In this document: positions 52,827 through 62,025 of the stretch, piece by piece
How the letters are laid out: the number at the start of each line of letters is the position of its first letter
Numbering within the stretch: position 1 is the stretch's first letter
DNA from: Actinomadura xylanilytica
Lineage (GTDB): Bacteria; Actinomycetota; Actinomycetes; Streptosporangiales; Streptosporangiaceae
Direction of reading: 5' to 3'
NCBI RefSeq assembly: GCF_030283145.1
Contig: NZ_JASNWE010000002.1
Span: forward strand, 248,001-312,000
Length of the DNA stretch: 64,000 nt
Translations under genes and position numbers: made by a program
The notes under the pieces: model-generated
Databases searched by the model: none
Seen by the model: only the letters and a program-made list of their open reading frames with translations
What the model was told of the DNA's origin: nothing

Positions 52827-53371
52827 TTCGCCTCCTCCGGGGCCATCTGACGGTGAACGCCGGAGACTCTGCCGTCCCGCTCGGCAAGTGCCCGGTCCAG
52901 CCGCCGCCGAGCTCGGTGCAGGCGCACCGCGAACGTGCTCGGCGAGCAGCCGACGACCGTGGCCGCGGACGCCGTGTCCAGTTCCTCCCAGCCCACCAGG
53001 CGCAGTGCCTCCTGGTCCTCGGGCGACAGGGATGTGAGGGCCTCATGGAGCGCGAGCGACTCCACGACCGTTCCGGCATGGTCGCTTCCGGCTGCTTTCG
53101 GTGCCGTCCTGCCGAGCTTGGCTCCCAGCCGCAGCCGGCGCCGGTCGGCGCGCTGCTGGTTGGCCAGGGTGTTGCGGGCGACCGAGTACAGCCAGGGCAG
53201 TACCTCCTCCGCCTTGCCGGGCACGTCGTCCATTCGCCGCCAGGCGATCAGGAACGTCTCGGCCGCCACGTCCCGCGCCTGATCAGGATCGATTCTCCGG
53301 GCCGCATAGCGCAGGACGTCGGGGTAGTGGTGCTGGAACAAGGCAGTGAACCTTGTCTGATCATCTTCCAC
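52823..53371 (-). CDS. ECF-type RNA polymerase sigma factor
   Basis: 182 residues. Region 2: LFQHHYPDVLRYAARRIDPD, VAAETFLIAWRRMDDVPGKA, WLYSVARNTLANQQR. Region 4: ALTSLSPEDQEALRLVGWEE, then SAATVVGCSPSTFAVRLHRA. A standard ECF without C-terminal extension. Such genes are often autoregulated; I see no clear -35/-10 pair upstream. It is coupled to the membrane partner gene. Confidence 0.9.
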   Translation of the reverse strand: MEDDQTRFTALFQHHYPDVLRYAARRIDPDQARDVAAETFLIAWRRMDDVPGKAEEVLPWLYSVARNTLANQQRADRRRLRLGAKLGRTAPKAAGSDHAGTVVESLALHEALTSLSPEDQEALRLVGWEELDTASAATVVGCSPSTFAVRLHRARRRLDRALAERDGRVSGVHRQMAPEEAK

Positions 53372-53709
53372 ACCCGCCTCCTTCGACAGTCGTGGTGGGT
53401 ACTGAATGCCGTCTTATGTCCGGCAGCGCCCCGCGCATTACCGCCGAACGTCCCTCCTTGCCATCCGCCGGGTCGTCCGACAGCTTCGAGATCGCCGTAG
53501 TGCCGGCAGAGGCGGGCGAGGTGCAGGGCACCCTCCTCCGCAGTCCATGTCCATGTCCATGACGGACGGTGACGAATGGAAGAGCCGGCGGCATCCCGAA
53601 TTCCCGTCTCGGAACTTTTCGGCGGTCGGCCAGAACTTTTCAGAGGACGCGGGCGTCTATCTGGTCCAGGTCAAGATCTTCTTTGTGAGGCGACCCGTGG
53701 AGGCTGGAT
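53372..53709. other. divergent promoter region of ECF sigma gene and kinase-WD40 gene
   Basis: No supported gene. Direct CCATGT repeats (CCATGTCCATGTCCATG at 53546-53562) occur in the middle. GGAGG at 53699-53703 is the ribosome-binding site of the kinase gene. Confidence 0.45.
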
Positions 53710-56700
53710 TTGGCCGCACCGCTTCTTCCTGGTGATCCGCGCCAGCTGGGAGCCTTCTATCTTGATGGACGGCTCGGCGCGGGGGGCCAAGGGGTCGTTT
53801 ACGAGGGCTACGGGCCGGGCGGCGAGCGGGTGGCCGTCAAGGCGCTGCACGGTGTGAGTGCCCGGGACCGCGATCTGCTGCGCAGGGAGGTCTCGGCGTG
53901 GCGCAAGGTGGCGCCGTTCTGTACGACCAAGGTGCTCCATGCCGACGTGGACGGTCCGGTCCCGTTCGTGGTCAGCGAGTATGTGGCGGGTCCGGACCTG
54001 CGGCAGGCCGTCGGGGGGCCGGAGGGCCGATACGGGCCGGAGCGGCTCCGCCGGTTGGCGATCGGCTTGGCCACGGCCTTGGTGGCGATCCACCGGGCGG
54101 GGGTGGTCCACCGGGATGTGAAGCCTGAGAACATCCTGCTCGGCCCCGACGGCCCCCGGGTGATCGATTTCGGCATCGCCGGGGTCGAGGAGCTGTCCAC
54201 CACCGGCGCGGTGAAGGGCACCCTGCGCTACATGCCGCCCGAGCGCTATCGGGGGCTGCGCGGCGACGCCAAGGTCGATGTGTGGGGCTGGGGTGCCGTC
54301 ATCCTGTTCGCCGCGACGGGGCGCGCCGTCTTCGACGGTGAGACCGTCCCCGCCATCGCGGATCAGGTCGCCACCCATGAGCCCGACACTTCGGTGCTCG
54401 ATGAACCGCTACGTCCGCTGGTGGCGGCGGCGCTGTCCAAGGATCCCGCCGACCGGCCGACATCGGAGGACCTGCTGCTGGGTCTGGCCGGTGGGGTGAA
54501 CCTGGCCGAGGCCGCGGGCAAGGCCGTTCCCGCGCAGGCTCCCGCGCACGCCGAGCGTTCCCGTGCCGAGCTGGCCGAGGCCGTGTTCGCGGCTCTCGCC
54601 CCGGCGGCACAGGAGGCGGTCCCGCGGGTGTTCTTGCGCCTGGTCGCCTCGGGCGAGCGCGCCGAGGACACGCTGCGCTCGGCGCGCAGGGGCGAGTTCG
54701 CCGACGACCAGACCGGCGTGTATGCCGTGGAAAGGGTCCTGAGCGACTACACCGGTGCCGGGATCCTGGTCTGGGAAGGCGAGTCGGTCACGCTCGCCGG
54801 CGCGGCGCTGATCAGAGCCTGGCCCCGGCTGCGCGCGTGGGTGGAGGCCGAACGGGCGGGTCTGGGCGTCCATCAGGACCTCGTCGGCGCCTCTCGGCTC
54901 TGGGACGGCCATGGCCGCAAGAACAGCGACCTCTATCAGGGGACGGCGCTGGCCCGGGCGCACTCCTGGGCCGCGACGGGACGCCGTCAGCTCACCCTCA
55001 ACCTCGTCGAGCGCGCCTTTCTGGACTCGGCGGCGATGCTGACCCGCCGCCGTGGCCGCTTCCGGGCTCTGCTCAGCGCCGTCCTGACCGTTCTGCTGGT
55101 CATCGCGGTCGGTGCCGCCGCCATCGCGGTCGACCAGCGGCAGACGGTCGCCGCCCAGCGTGACCGCGCTGCGTCCGCACAGATCGCCGGCCTCGCGATG
55201 TCCCTGCGCCGCACCGACCCCGACCTGGCCCGGCGCCTGGCTGTGGCGGCGTGGTCGATCTCCGGCACGACCGAGGCGTGGTCGGCGCTGCTGACGGCAC
55301 GTCATCAGTGGGAGAACAAGGCCGTCAAGCTCACCGGTTCCGAGGTGTACGTATCGGATCTGGACGGCACAGGGCGGACCATGGTCACCGCGTCCGGCAC
55401 CCAGGTGGGCCTGTGGCATGTCGGAACGGGCCGACGGCTCGCCTCCTACACGGCCCCCTCCTCCGTCGACCGGCTGGACATCTCCGAAGACGGCCGCACG
55501 GTCGCGCTGCGCACCGCGAGGGACCAGCAGACCGTCGTCCTGGACGCGCCAGGGCTGCGGCTCCGCAACGGCCACCGCTACCCGGCCGCGGGCGACATCG
55601 ACGAAGGCGAGCTGGAGCTCAGCCCGACCGGCGCCTACCTTGCGGTGAGCGGACCCGGCGGCGACGAGAAGGGAGTCGCGGTCTGGGACACCCGTACCGG
55701 CCGACGCGTGTTCGAACAGGCCACCGGCGAGTTCCTCAGGCCGTCGTTCTCGCCGCAGGAGAACCTGCTGTCGCTGTCCGGGCAGGACGAGGTCAGCTGG
55801 ATCGACCTGACCACCGGTGGGAGACCAGCCGTTCCCGATCTCCACCGCGAGGGCCTCGCGCTCGCCCCGGTCCGCTTCAGCCCGGACGGGGTGTGGGCCG
55901 TCCGGCAGAACGATCACGGAGGCCGTCTGGTCTCGGTGGGCAAGGGGCCGGACCTCGACCTCAAGGGCTCGCCGGACAATCCGATGGCGGAGATGCGGTT
56001 CAGCCCTGACGGGAGGTACGTCATCTCGGGTTTCACCGTTTGGGAGGTGACCGGAATCGGCGACGGCAAGCCCATCATCCGATACCCGATCACATCGGAC
56101 GAGTGCGCCGGGCGCAGCATCCGGTTCTCCGCGAACGATTCGGAGCTGCGATGCGTCAGCCCCGACGGCGTCCTGCACTCCCTGGACGTCGCACACTTCA
56201 CCAGACCCGCGATCGCGGCGGACCACGGGTACAGCAGGACCGCCGCCAGCCACGACGGCTCCACCCTCGCGCTCGCCTACGGCGACAAGGTCGAGATCTG
56301 GTCCACCGCACCGCTGGCCAAACGCTTCGAACTGCCGGTGCCGGACACCTCGCTCGACGAGGTCGGGCTCAAGCTCAGTCGGGACGGCCGCCTGCTCGCC
56401 CTGGGGCACGGCGAGATAGACGATGAGATCGAGATCTGGGACCTGACCAAGAGATCGAAGCTCGGCATCATGCCCAAGTCCGTCCCTCCCACGAGCACGC
56501 AGGGGTCGGACTTCGCACAGGGCCTGGACTTCTCCCCGGACAACAGGGCGCTGGTCCTCCGCCGGGTCGAGCGGGGCACCGCGATGCTCAAGTACTGGGA
56601 CCTGAGCACCATGAAAGTGATCCGCCAGATGCGTGCGGGGCCCGCCTCGGTCGAATTCCACCCGGACGGCAAGACGGTGCTGGCCACTCCGGAGCCCGGT

Positions 56701-57219
56701 CTGCTGGCGTTCCCCTCCGGCAAGGTCGTCAAAGCGGGACCCAAAAACCTGTGGCAGAGCCGTTTCAGCGCCGACGGAAGAACGCTGTTCCAGGACACCG
56801 AGGGCAACTCCAGCCGGATCCTCACCTTCGACGCACAGTCCATGCGGCCCAAGGGAGACGGCCTGCGGATCGGACCGCTCCCGGGCGGAGGCGGCCCCCC
56901 TCCCATCGCCCACTCTTCCGACGACCGGCTGATCGCGACCCCGCACGGGAACGGAGACGCCACCCAGATCAAACTCTGGGATCTCCAGACCCGCGCCCAA
57001 GTCGGCATCGTGCTGACCGGCCACCTCGACTTCGTCGTCGCGATGACGTTCACCCCCGACGACTCCGCGCTGATCAGTGTCGGTCAGGACGGCAGGTTCG
57101 TTCGGTACACCATCGCGCCACGCCTGCTGGCCGACGAGCTCTGCGCCAAGGCGGGCGCCCTGACCGAGGCGGAATGGAAGACGCGTATCCCCGACGTCGC
57201 CTACCGCCGGACCTGCTGA
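53710..57219 (+). CDS. serine/threonine kinase - winged-helix - TM - WD40 fusion protein
   Basis: 1,169 residues. Kinase domain about 15-265 with GAGGQGVVYEG, Lys44, HRDVKPEN (134-141), DFG (153-155) and an APE-like MPPERYRG. A middle domain (about 285-440) contains ALIRAWPRLRAWVEAERAGL, SRLWDGHGRKNSDLY and LNLVERAFLDSA, the C-terminal winged-helix/HEAL motif set of nSTAND NTPases. A membrane helix follows (about 455-477), then about 690 residues of WD40-like repeats (VSDLDGTGRTMVTASGTQVG, ALISVGQDGRFVRYT). The propeller would be outside the cell. TTG 53710 has GGAGG six bases away. No NACHT/P-loop module is present between. Confidence 0.85.
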   Translation: MAAPLLPGDPRQLGAFYLDGRLGAGGQGVVYEGYGPGGERVAVKALHGVSARDRDLLRREVSAWRKVAPFCTTKVLHADVDGPVPFVVSEYVAGPDLRQAVGGPEGRYGPERLRRLAIGLATALVAIHRAGVVHRDVKPENILLGPDGPRVIDFGIAGVEELSTTGAVKGTLRYMPPERYRGLRGDAKVDVWGWGAVILFAATGRAVFDGETVPAIADQVATHEPDTSVLDEPLRPLVAAALSKDPADRPTSEDLLLGLAGGVNLAEAAGKAVPAQAPAHAERSRAELAEAVFAALAPAAQEAVPRVFLRLVASGERAEDTLRSARRGEFADDQTGVYAVERVLSDYTGAGILVWEGESVTLAGAALIRAWPRLRAWVEAERAGLGVHQDLVGASRLWDGHGRKNSDLYQGTALARAHSWAATGRRQLTLNLVERAFLDSAAMLTRRRGRFRALLSAVLTVLLVIAVGAAAIAVDQRQTVAAQRDRAASAQIAGLAMSLRRTDPDLARRLAVAAWSISGTTEAWSALLTARHQWENKAVKLTGSEVYVSDLDGTGRTMVTASGTQVGLWHVGTGRRLASYTAPSSVDRLDISEDGRTVALRTARDQQTVVLDAPGLRLRNGHRYPAAGDIDEGELELSPTGAYLAVSGPGGDEKGVAVWDTRTGRRVFEQATGEFLRPSFSPQENLLSLSGQDEVSWIDLTTGGRPAVPDLHREGLALAPVRFSPDGVWAVRQNDHGGRLVSVGKGPDLDLKGSPDNPMAEMRFSPDGRYVISGFTVWEVTGIGDGKPIIRYPITSDECAGRSIRFSANDSELRCVSPDGVLHSLDVAHFTRPAIAADHGYSRTAASHDGSTLALAYGDKVEIWSTAPLAKRFELPVPDTSLDEVGLKLSRDGRLLALGHGEIDDEIEIWDLTKRSKLGIMPKSVPPTSTQGSDFAQGLDFSPDNRALVLRRVERGTAMLKYWDLSTMKVIRQMRAGPASVEFHPDGKTVLATPEPGLLAFPSGKVVKAGPKNLWQSRFSADGRTLFQDTEGNSSRILTFDAQSMRPKGDGLRIGPLPGGGGPPPIAHSSDDRLIATPHGNGDATQIKLWDLQTRAQVGIVLTGHLDFVVAMTFTPDDSALISVGQDGRFVRYTIAPRLLADELCAKAGALTEAEWKTRIPDVAYRRTC

Positions 57220-57252
57220 CCAGACCAGAGAATGCAGGACGGTGGCACCAAC

Positions 57253-57774
57253 TCACCCTGCCGCGGACGTGTCAGGGTCGAACTGGAAGACCTGCCCGCC
57301 CCCGGCGGGAGCGCAGGGGAGCTGGTGGACGGCGGTCCCCTCGTCGGTCGAGGCGTCCGGGATTCCCAGGCACAGGCCACTGTGCACCGGGCGCAGCCGG
57401 AAACCGCGGGCCGGGGCGGAGACCCGCTCCAGGCGGTAGTCCTCTCCCCCAGCGTTGGCTCCCTGGTCACCACAGTGGTCGTCGAAGACGAAAGCTCCAG
57501 GCGCGGTCCGGGCCTCGAGAACGCCCATGCACCCGGGACCGAAGGTCGGATGGTCAGTGGTGATCCGGTAGGTGCCGCCGGTCCGGGCGAGCAGAGTTCT
57601 GGCGGGGATGCCCAGCCCGCGCACCGCCTCGACGAACGCGCTGAACGAGGCGCCGTCGCGCATTTGGACAAGGCGGCAAGGACGAACGTGATCCCGATGA
57701 GAAACTCGCACCCGATCGAGGCGTAGCCCATCCAAGAACTCCCCAGCGTGATTTTCTGTCATTTCTTGAATCAC
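57253..57774 (-). CDS. ricin-type beta-trefoil lectin-like protein
   Basis: 173 residues. The C-terminal part (RLRPVHSGLCLGIPDAST then AVHQLPCAPAGGGQVFQF) is one unit of a ricin B-type QxW carbohydrate-binding fold; the N-terminal ~110 residues (TGGTYRITTDHPTFGPGCMG, FVFDDHCGDQG) are strand-rich and unassigned, possibly further degenerate units. There is no signal peptide. Start either GTG 57774 or ATG 57762; neither has a good RBS. An operator-like palindrome lies just upstream. It is convergent with the kinase fusion. Confidence 0.55.
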   Translation of the reverse strand: MIQEMTENHAGEFLDGLRLDRVRVSHRDHVRPCRLVQMRDGASFSAFVEAVRGLGIPARTLLARTGGTYRITTDHPTFGPGCMGVLEARTAPGAFVFDDHCGDQGANAGGEDYRLERVSAPARGFRLRPVHSGLCLGIPDASTDEGTAVHQLPCAPAGGGQVFQFDPDTSAAG

Positions 57775-57780
57775 GATAGC

Positions 57781-57799
57781 GAGCCCTTATATAAGGCTC
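57781..57799. promoter_or_regulatory. AT-rich palindromic operator candidate
   Basis: GAGCCCTTATATAAGGCTC: arms GAGCC/GGCTC around an AT-rich centre, in a 100-bp gap between the lectin gene and the ROK regulator. Such palindromes are typical repressor sites, and the two ROK regulators next door are candidates. Inferred only. Confidence 0.4.
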
Positions 57800-57873
57800 A
57801 TATAGAAGGCCGTACAGCCTCCCATGACAGAAATCAAATGCGATGGCCCGGCCGGTGCGGTGAACCGCATCCG

Positions 57874-59001
57874 CTACCCGCCACCACCGATGCCGGAGCG
57901 GGCCAGGGCGATGCCGCCGATCAGCTCGGCTCTGATGCCCAGCGGCGACGGGACCACCGGCAGGTCGCTCAGAACCGGCAATGCCGCGCGATGGATGCCG
58001 TCCCGTATTCCGGCGAGCAGAGTCGGCGGGAGCGGCGTCGTGTCGGTGCTGACGACGACGCGTTCGGGGTCGAGCATGTTGGCCAGCGCACCGAGCTGTT
58101 CGCCGAGCAGGGCGCCGATGTGGCGGAGGATGCGGCGCCCGGCCGGGTCTCCGGTGTCGGGGCGCCGGAACAGTTCGGCCAGCGGCGGCAGGCCGTGCCG
58201 CCGGCCGGTTCCCTGCCGGGCCGCGATGTGGAGCTCGATCGCCAGGCATCCGCGCGCCCCGCACGCGCAGGGGTGGCCCATGGGGTTGATCTGGACATGG
58301 CCGACCTCCCCGGCCAGCCCGGCGGCGCCGCGGTAGAGCCGGCCGCCGAGGATCAGTGCCGCGCCGACCCCCGGGGCCAGCTTGATGTAGATGAAGTCGG
58401 CCCCGCCCCGGCCCGCGCCCTGCGTGAGTTCACCAAGGGCGCCGAGGTTGGCGTCGTTCTCCATGACGATCGCGGTGCCGGGCAGCAGACGGCGCAACTG
58501 CTCGGCCGGGCGGATCCCGATCCAGTCGGGCAGGATGCCGCGGACCCGCGGGTGTTCCTCTGGGCCGCCGACCGGGCAGGGCAGACCGAGGACGACCCTG
58601 GACAGGGCATCGGCGGGGGCGCCCAGCTCGGTCAGGCACTCGCGCAGGAACCGGTGGCCGTGCTCGAACGCCCCCTGGACGTCGAGGCTGACATTGAGCC
58701 GCCGCTCCCGCTCGGCGCCGTGCCGGTCATCGCCGCCGACGACGCGCACCCGCACCGCATCGCGGGAGAACGCGACCACCCCGAACATCCCGCGCGGCGG
58801 CGGACGCCGCCATCGCTTCGCCGGGCGCCCCAGCCCCGCGGGCGCCGCCGCCGCCTCCTCCACCGCCCCGGACTCGCGCAGCCGCCCGAGGACGTCGGCC
58901 ACCGTGGGCCGGCTCAGCCCGCTGCCCCGGACGAGATCGCTCATGGTCACCGAGTCGCCGTACGGGACGAGCCTCAGCACTCGCTCGTCATGTGCCGTCA
59001 T
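57874..59001 (-). CDS. ROK family transcriptional regulator (NagC/Mlc type)
   Basis: 375 residues: N-terminal winged helix (VTMSDLVRGSGLSRPTVADV) and a ROK sugar-kinase-like domain with the zinc motif GHVQINPMGHPCACGARGCLAIE intact. Such regulators bind sugars or sugar phosphates and repress carbohydrate genes. The start at 59001 (ATG) overlaps the stop of the upstream ROK gene by 14 bases; longer in-frame starts lack an RBS. The carbohydrate genes further right (esterase, GH3) are likely targets. Confidence 0.85.
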   Translation of the reverse strand: MTAHDERVLRLVPYGDSVTMSDLVRGSGLSRPTVADVLGRLRESGAVEEAAAAPAGLGRPAKRWRRPPPRGMFGVVAFSRDAVRVRVVGGDDRHGAERERRLNVSLDVQGAFEHGHRFLRECLTELGAPADALSRVVLGLPCPVGGPEEHPRVRGILPDWIGIRPAEQLRRLLPGTAIVMENDANLGALGELTQGAGRGGADFIYIKLAPGVGAALILGGRLYRGAAGLAGEVGHVQINPMGHPCACGARGCLAIELHIAARQGTGRRHGLPPLAELFRRPDTGDPAGRRILRHIGALLGEQLGALANMLDPERVVVSTDTTPLPPTLLAGIRDGIHRAALPVLSDLPVVPSPLGIRAELIGGIALARSGIGGGG

Positions 59002-60202
59002 GCGCTCTTCTCCCGCCCTGATCAAAGACCGCGGTGGCACTGTCGGCGGCGCTGATGAGAGCGCCCAGGACACTGGCGCGCTCCCCCAGAGCACCGGGGA
59101 CCAGGCGGACGGCATCGCCCGCTGCCGGCTGAGCACGGCGGTCCAGGGACTCCCGCAGGCCCGCCAGTACGGGCCCGGCGGCTTCGGCCAGCGGTCCGCC
59201 GAGGACGATCACGGCCGGGTTGAGGGTGTTGGCCAGGTCGCCGACCACGCTGCCGATGGCCCGGCCGGCGTCGGTGAGCACCCGGCGGACGATCGGCTCC
59301 GTGCCGGCCAGGGCGACCAGCCGGGCCGCCGCGAGGAGGCCGAAGGACGGTTGGAGCGCCTCCAGGACGGCGGTGGTCGAGGCCAGCGTCTCGAGGCAGC
59401 GCAGGCCGCCGCACCGGCAGGCCCGGCCGGTTCCGACGACCCCGCCGACCGGGATGTGGCCGATCTCCCCGGCGATGCCGTGCGCGCCGCGGTGCACCCG
59501 TCCGTCGAGGATCAGCCCGGCGCCGATGCCGGAGGAGACCTTGAGATAGAGCACGTCCCGCGCACCGCGGCACGCGCCGAGCCGGACTTCGGCGAGGGCA
59601 CCGAGGTTGGCGTCGTTGTCGATGGCGACGGGCAGCCCGAGCCGGTCGCGGAGTTCGGCGGCCGGGCGGCTGCCGCCCCAGCCGGGCAGGATCGAACCGC
59701 TCACCACGCTTTCGTCCGCGGCCAGGATCGGGGCCGGCAGCCCCATCCCGACGGCGACCACGGCCCGGGGTTCGGGCACCTTGGTGAGCGCGGACCGGAT
59801 CTGTGCCTCGGCCGCCCGCAGCGCCGCGTCCTTGCCGCCGGCCACGTCGAGGGCGGCGGTGTGCGCGGTCAGCACGCGCAGTGACAGGTCGGCGACCGCG
59901 ACGGACATGTGGCTGCGTCCGAACTCCACGGCGGCGACGAGGCCGGCGGCCTGCGTGAGCGACAGCCCGGCCACCGGACGGCCGGGGCGGCGGTCCCGGG
60001 TTCCGGACTCGACGGTGTGCTCGGCGACCAGCCCGGACGACAGCAGCTCTCCCACCGCACCGGACACCGACGACCGGGACAGGCCGGTCCGCTCGATCAG
60101 CTCGGCACGGGTGAGCCGCACCTCGCCGCGGAGCTCGTCGAGGATCAGTCGCGCAGCCGTGGGACCGGGCACGGACAAAACCCTATCCCAGACGGCCTTC
60201 AT
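58988..60202 (-). CDS. ROK family transcriptional regulator, second copy
   Basis: 404 residues: winged helix (VRLTRAELIERTGLSRSSVS) and ROK domain (DNDANLGALAEV, GIAGEIGHIPVGG). In the zinc motif, CRCGGLRCLE has Arg where the consensus CxCGxxGCxE has Gly, with all three Cys kept. It overlaps the first ROK gene and is divergent from the esterase gene, whose 220-base promoter region is AT-rich, with GATCTTTAAG-type sites, a likely target. Confidence 0.87.
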   Translation of the reverse strand: MKAVWDRVLSVPGPTAARLILDELRGEVRLTRAELIERTGLSRSSVSGAVGELLSSGLVAEHTVESGTRDRRPGRPVAGLSLTQAAGLVAAVEFGRSHMSVAVADLSLRVLTAHTAALDVAGGKDAALRAAEAQIRSALTKVPEPRAVVAVGMGLPAPILAADESVVSGSILPGWGGSRPAAELRDRLGLPVAIDNDANLGALAEVRLGACRGARDVLYLKVSSGIGAGLILDGRVHRGAHGIAGEIGHIPVGGVVGTGRACRCGGLRCLETLASTTAVLEALQPSFGLLAAARLVALAGTEPIVRRVLTDAGRAIGSVVGDLANTLNPAVIVLGGPLAEAAGPVLAGLRESLDRRAQPAAGDAVRLVPGALGERASVLGALISAADSATAVFDQGGRRAHDGT

Positions 60203-60421
60203 TAGGTACAGATCTTTAAGTAATTCACTTTTGCCAAGAAGTCCTCATAATCAGGCCCTCTTTTTTCTCATTGACGGGTCAACGGGCCAATTTTATGCTC
60301 CACGAACAGATCTACTTCGGTCCCGCAGGTGGAGGAGGCCGGTCAGGTGGCCGGCCGATTATGTCGCTGAATTACCGAAGGCGGCCTCCCTTCGCGGTAC
60401 CGAGGACAGTCCAGGAGGTGG
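60203..60421. promoter_or_regulatory. divergent promoter region, ROK gene / esterase gene
   Basis: AT-rich (60203-60300) in an otherwise GC-rich setting, as expected for promoters. It contains GTACAGATCTTTAAGTAATT near the ROK start. No perfect operator is assigned. Confidence 0.4.
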
Positions 60422-61999
60422 ATGCGCGTGGTCAGGTACCGTCTGCTCGCCGCCGCCGTCGCATTGGTGCTGCCGATCCTGGCGGTCCCCGCGGCGCAGG
60501 CCGATTCCGCCGGCCCGGCCCCGGTCGTCCGGACCGACCACGGCTTCGTGCGGGGCACCACCGTCGACGGGGTCGACACATTCCTCGGCATCCCGTTCGC
60601 CGCGCCCCCGATCGGAGACCGGCGGTTCGCCGCACCCGTCCCGGCGTCCCGGTGGAACGGTGTCCGGCAGACCGCCGCGTACGGTCCGGCCTGTGCGCAG
60701 TTGCCGAGCGGCAACGGCCCCCGGTCGCAGGCCGAGGACTGTCTGTACGCCAACGTCTTCCGGCCCGCCGGGGCGCGCGGCCGGCTGCCGGTGTTGTTCT
60801 ACCTTTACGGCGGCGGCCTGCAGAACGGCGGCGCCCAGCAGTACGACGGGGCCAAACTGGCCGCCGACAACAACGTCATAGTGGTCACCGCCAACTACCG
60901 GCTCAATGTCTTCGGCCTGCTCGCCCTCGCCGGATCGGGCGGGGACGGCCTCGGCGGCGACTACGCGCTGCTCGATCAGCAGGCCGCGCTGCGCTGGACC
61001 CGGGCGAACGCGGCCGGATTCGGCGGCGACCCGCGTGCGGTGACCATCGGCGGCGAGTCGGCCGGGGCCATCTCGGTGTGCGCGCATCTGGCCGCCCCCG
61101 GCTCGGCCGGGCTGTTCCGTGCCGCCATCATGGAGAGTGGGAGCTGCGTGTCGGCCCCGCTGCCCGAGGCCGAACCCGCCGGTGCCGCCTTCGCCCGGTC
61201 GGTCGGGTGCACCGACCCGGCGACCGTGGTCGCCTGCCTGCGGGCCAAGCCCGCCGGCGACCTGCTGGACGCGAGCGCGCGGACGAACTTCGGCCTTGTG
61301 AGCGGCGGGAGCCCGCTGCCGACCGCGCCCGCGGACGCCGTCGCCAAGGGCCACATCCAGCGGGTACCGATGATCTTCGGCGCCAACCACGACGAGGGCC
61401 GGACCTTCGCGCTCGGCTTCGGGGACAACACCCCGGCCTTCTACGAGGGCTTCGTCGCCGCCACGTTCGGGGCACGCGCCCCCGAGGTGTTCAAGCGCTA
61501 TCCGCTCAGCGACTACAGCGGTCCCTACGCCCCCACGTACGCGCTCGCCGCGATCCTCACGGACGCGGGGCTGGTCGCCGGCATCGGCGGCTGCCCGACC
61601 CTCGCACTGGCGCGGCGGTTCTCCGCCCTCACCCGCGTCCACATGTACCAGTTCGATGACCGGGACTTCCCCGGCCTCACCCCCGGCAAGCCGCCCGGGT
61701 ACGACTGGGGCGCCCCGCACGCGGGCGAGCTGCCGTACCTCTTCCCGAGCTTCGACAACGGCACCCCGATCGCGCCGCTCTTCACCGCCGCCCAGCGCAG
61801 GCTGGCCGACGACATGAGCCACTACTGGGGATCGTTCGTACGCCGGACCACTCCCGACGCGTCGCACCTCCGCCCGGCCCCCTGGCCGGCCCTGCCGTCC
61901 GGCGCGATGCTGTCGCTGCGACCGGGCGGGAAGAGCACCCCCATCTCCCTCGCCGACTACCGCGCCCAGCACCAGTGTGACTTCTGGGACGCGGGCTGA
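60422..61999 (+). CDS. secreted carboxylesterase, type B
   Basis: 525 residues with a signal peptide (VVRYRLLAAAVALVLPILAV, cleavage after AQA). The alpha/beta-hydrolase has the oxyanion loop YGGGLQNG (with Tyr for the usual His), nucleophile Ser213 in GESAGA and the Glu of NHDEGRTF; the catalytic His is expected in APHAGELPYLF (about residue 438). The substrate is unknown, perhaps esters on plant cell-wall or natural products, given the glycosidase gene following by 26 bases. ATG 60422 has AGGAGG four bases upstream. Confidence 0.9.
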   Translation: MRVVRYRLLAAAVALVLPILAVPAAQADSAGPAPVVRTDHGFVRGTTVDGVDTFLGIPFAAPPIGDRRFAAPVPASRWNGVRQTAAYGPACAQLPSGNGPRSQAEDCLYANVFRPAGARGRLPVLFYLYGGGLQNGGAQQYDGAKLAADNNVIVVTANYRLNVFGLLALAGSGGDGLGGDYALLDQQAALRWTRANAAGFGGDPRAVTIGGESAGAISVCAHLAAPGSAGLFRAAIMESGSCVSAPLPEAEPAGAAFARSVGCTDPATVVACLRAKPAGDLLDASARTNFGLVSGGSPLPTAPADAVAKGHIQRVPMIFGANHDEGRTFALGFGDNTPAFYEGFVAATFGARAPEVFKRYPLSDYSGPYAPTYALAAILTDAGLVAGIGGCPTLALARRFSALTRVHMYQFDDRDFPGLTPGKPPGYDWGAPHAGELPYLFPSFDNGTPIAPLFTAAQRRLADDMSHYWGSFVRRTTPDASHLRPAPWPALPSGAMLSLRPGGKSTPISLADYRAQHQCDFWDAG

Positions 62000-62025
62000 C
62001 CTCCTGCCTTTGAAAGGTCGTCGCC

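Noticed and set aside
54409..57024. 871-codon minus-strand ORF opposite the kinase-WD40 gene
   Set aside because: Antisense shadow of a GC-rich gene: His/Arg/Val-rich, no domain, no RBS, while the plus strand has clear kinase and WD40 motifs.
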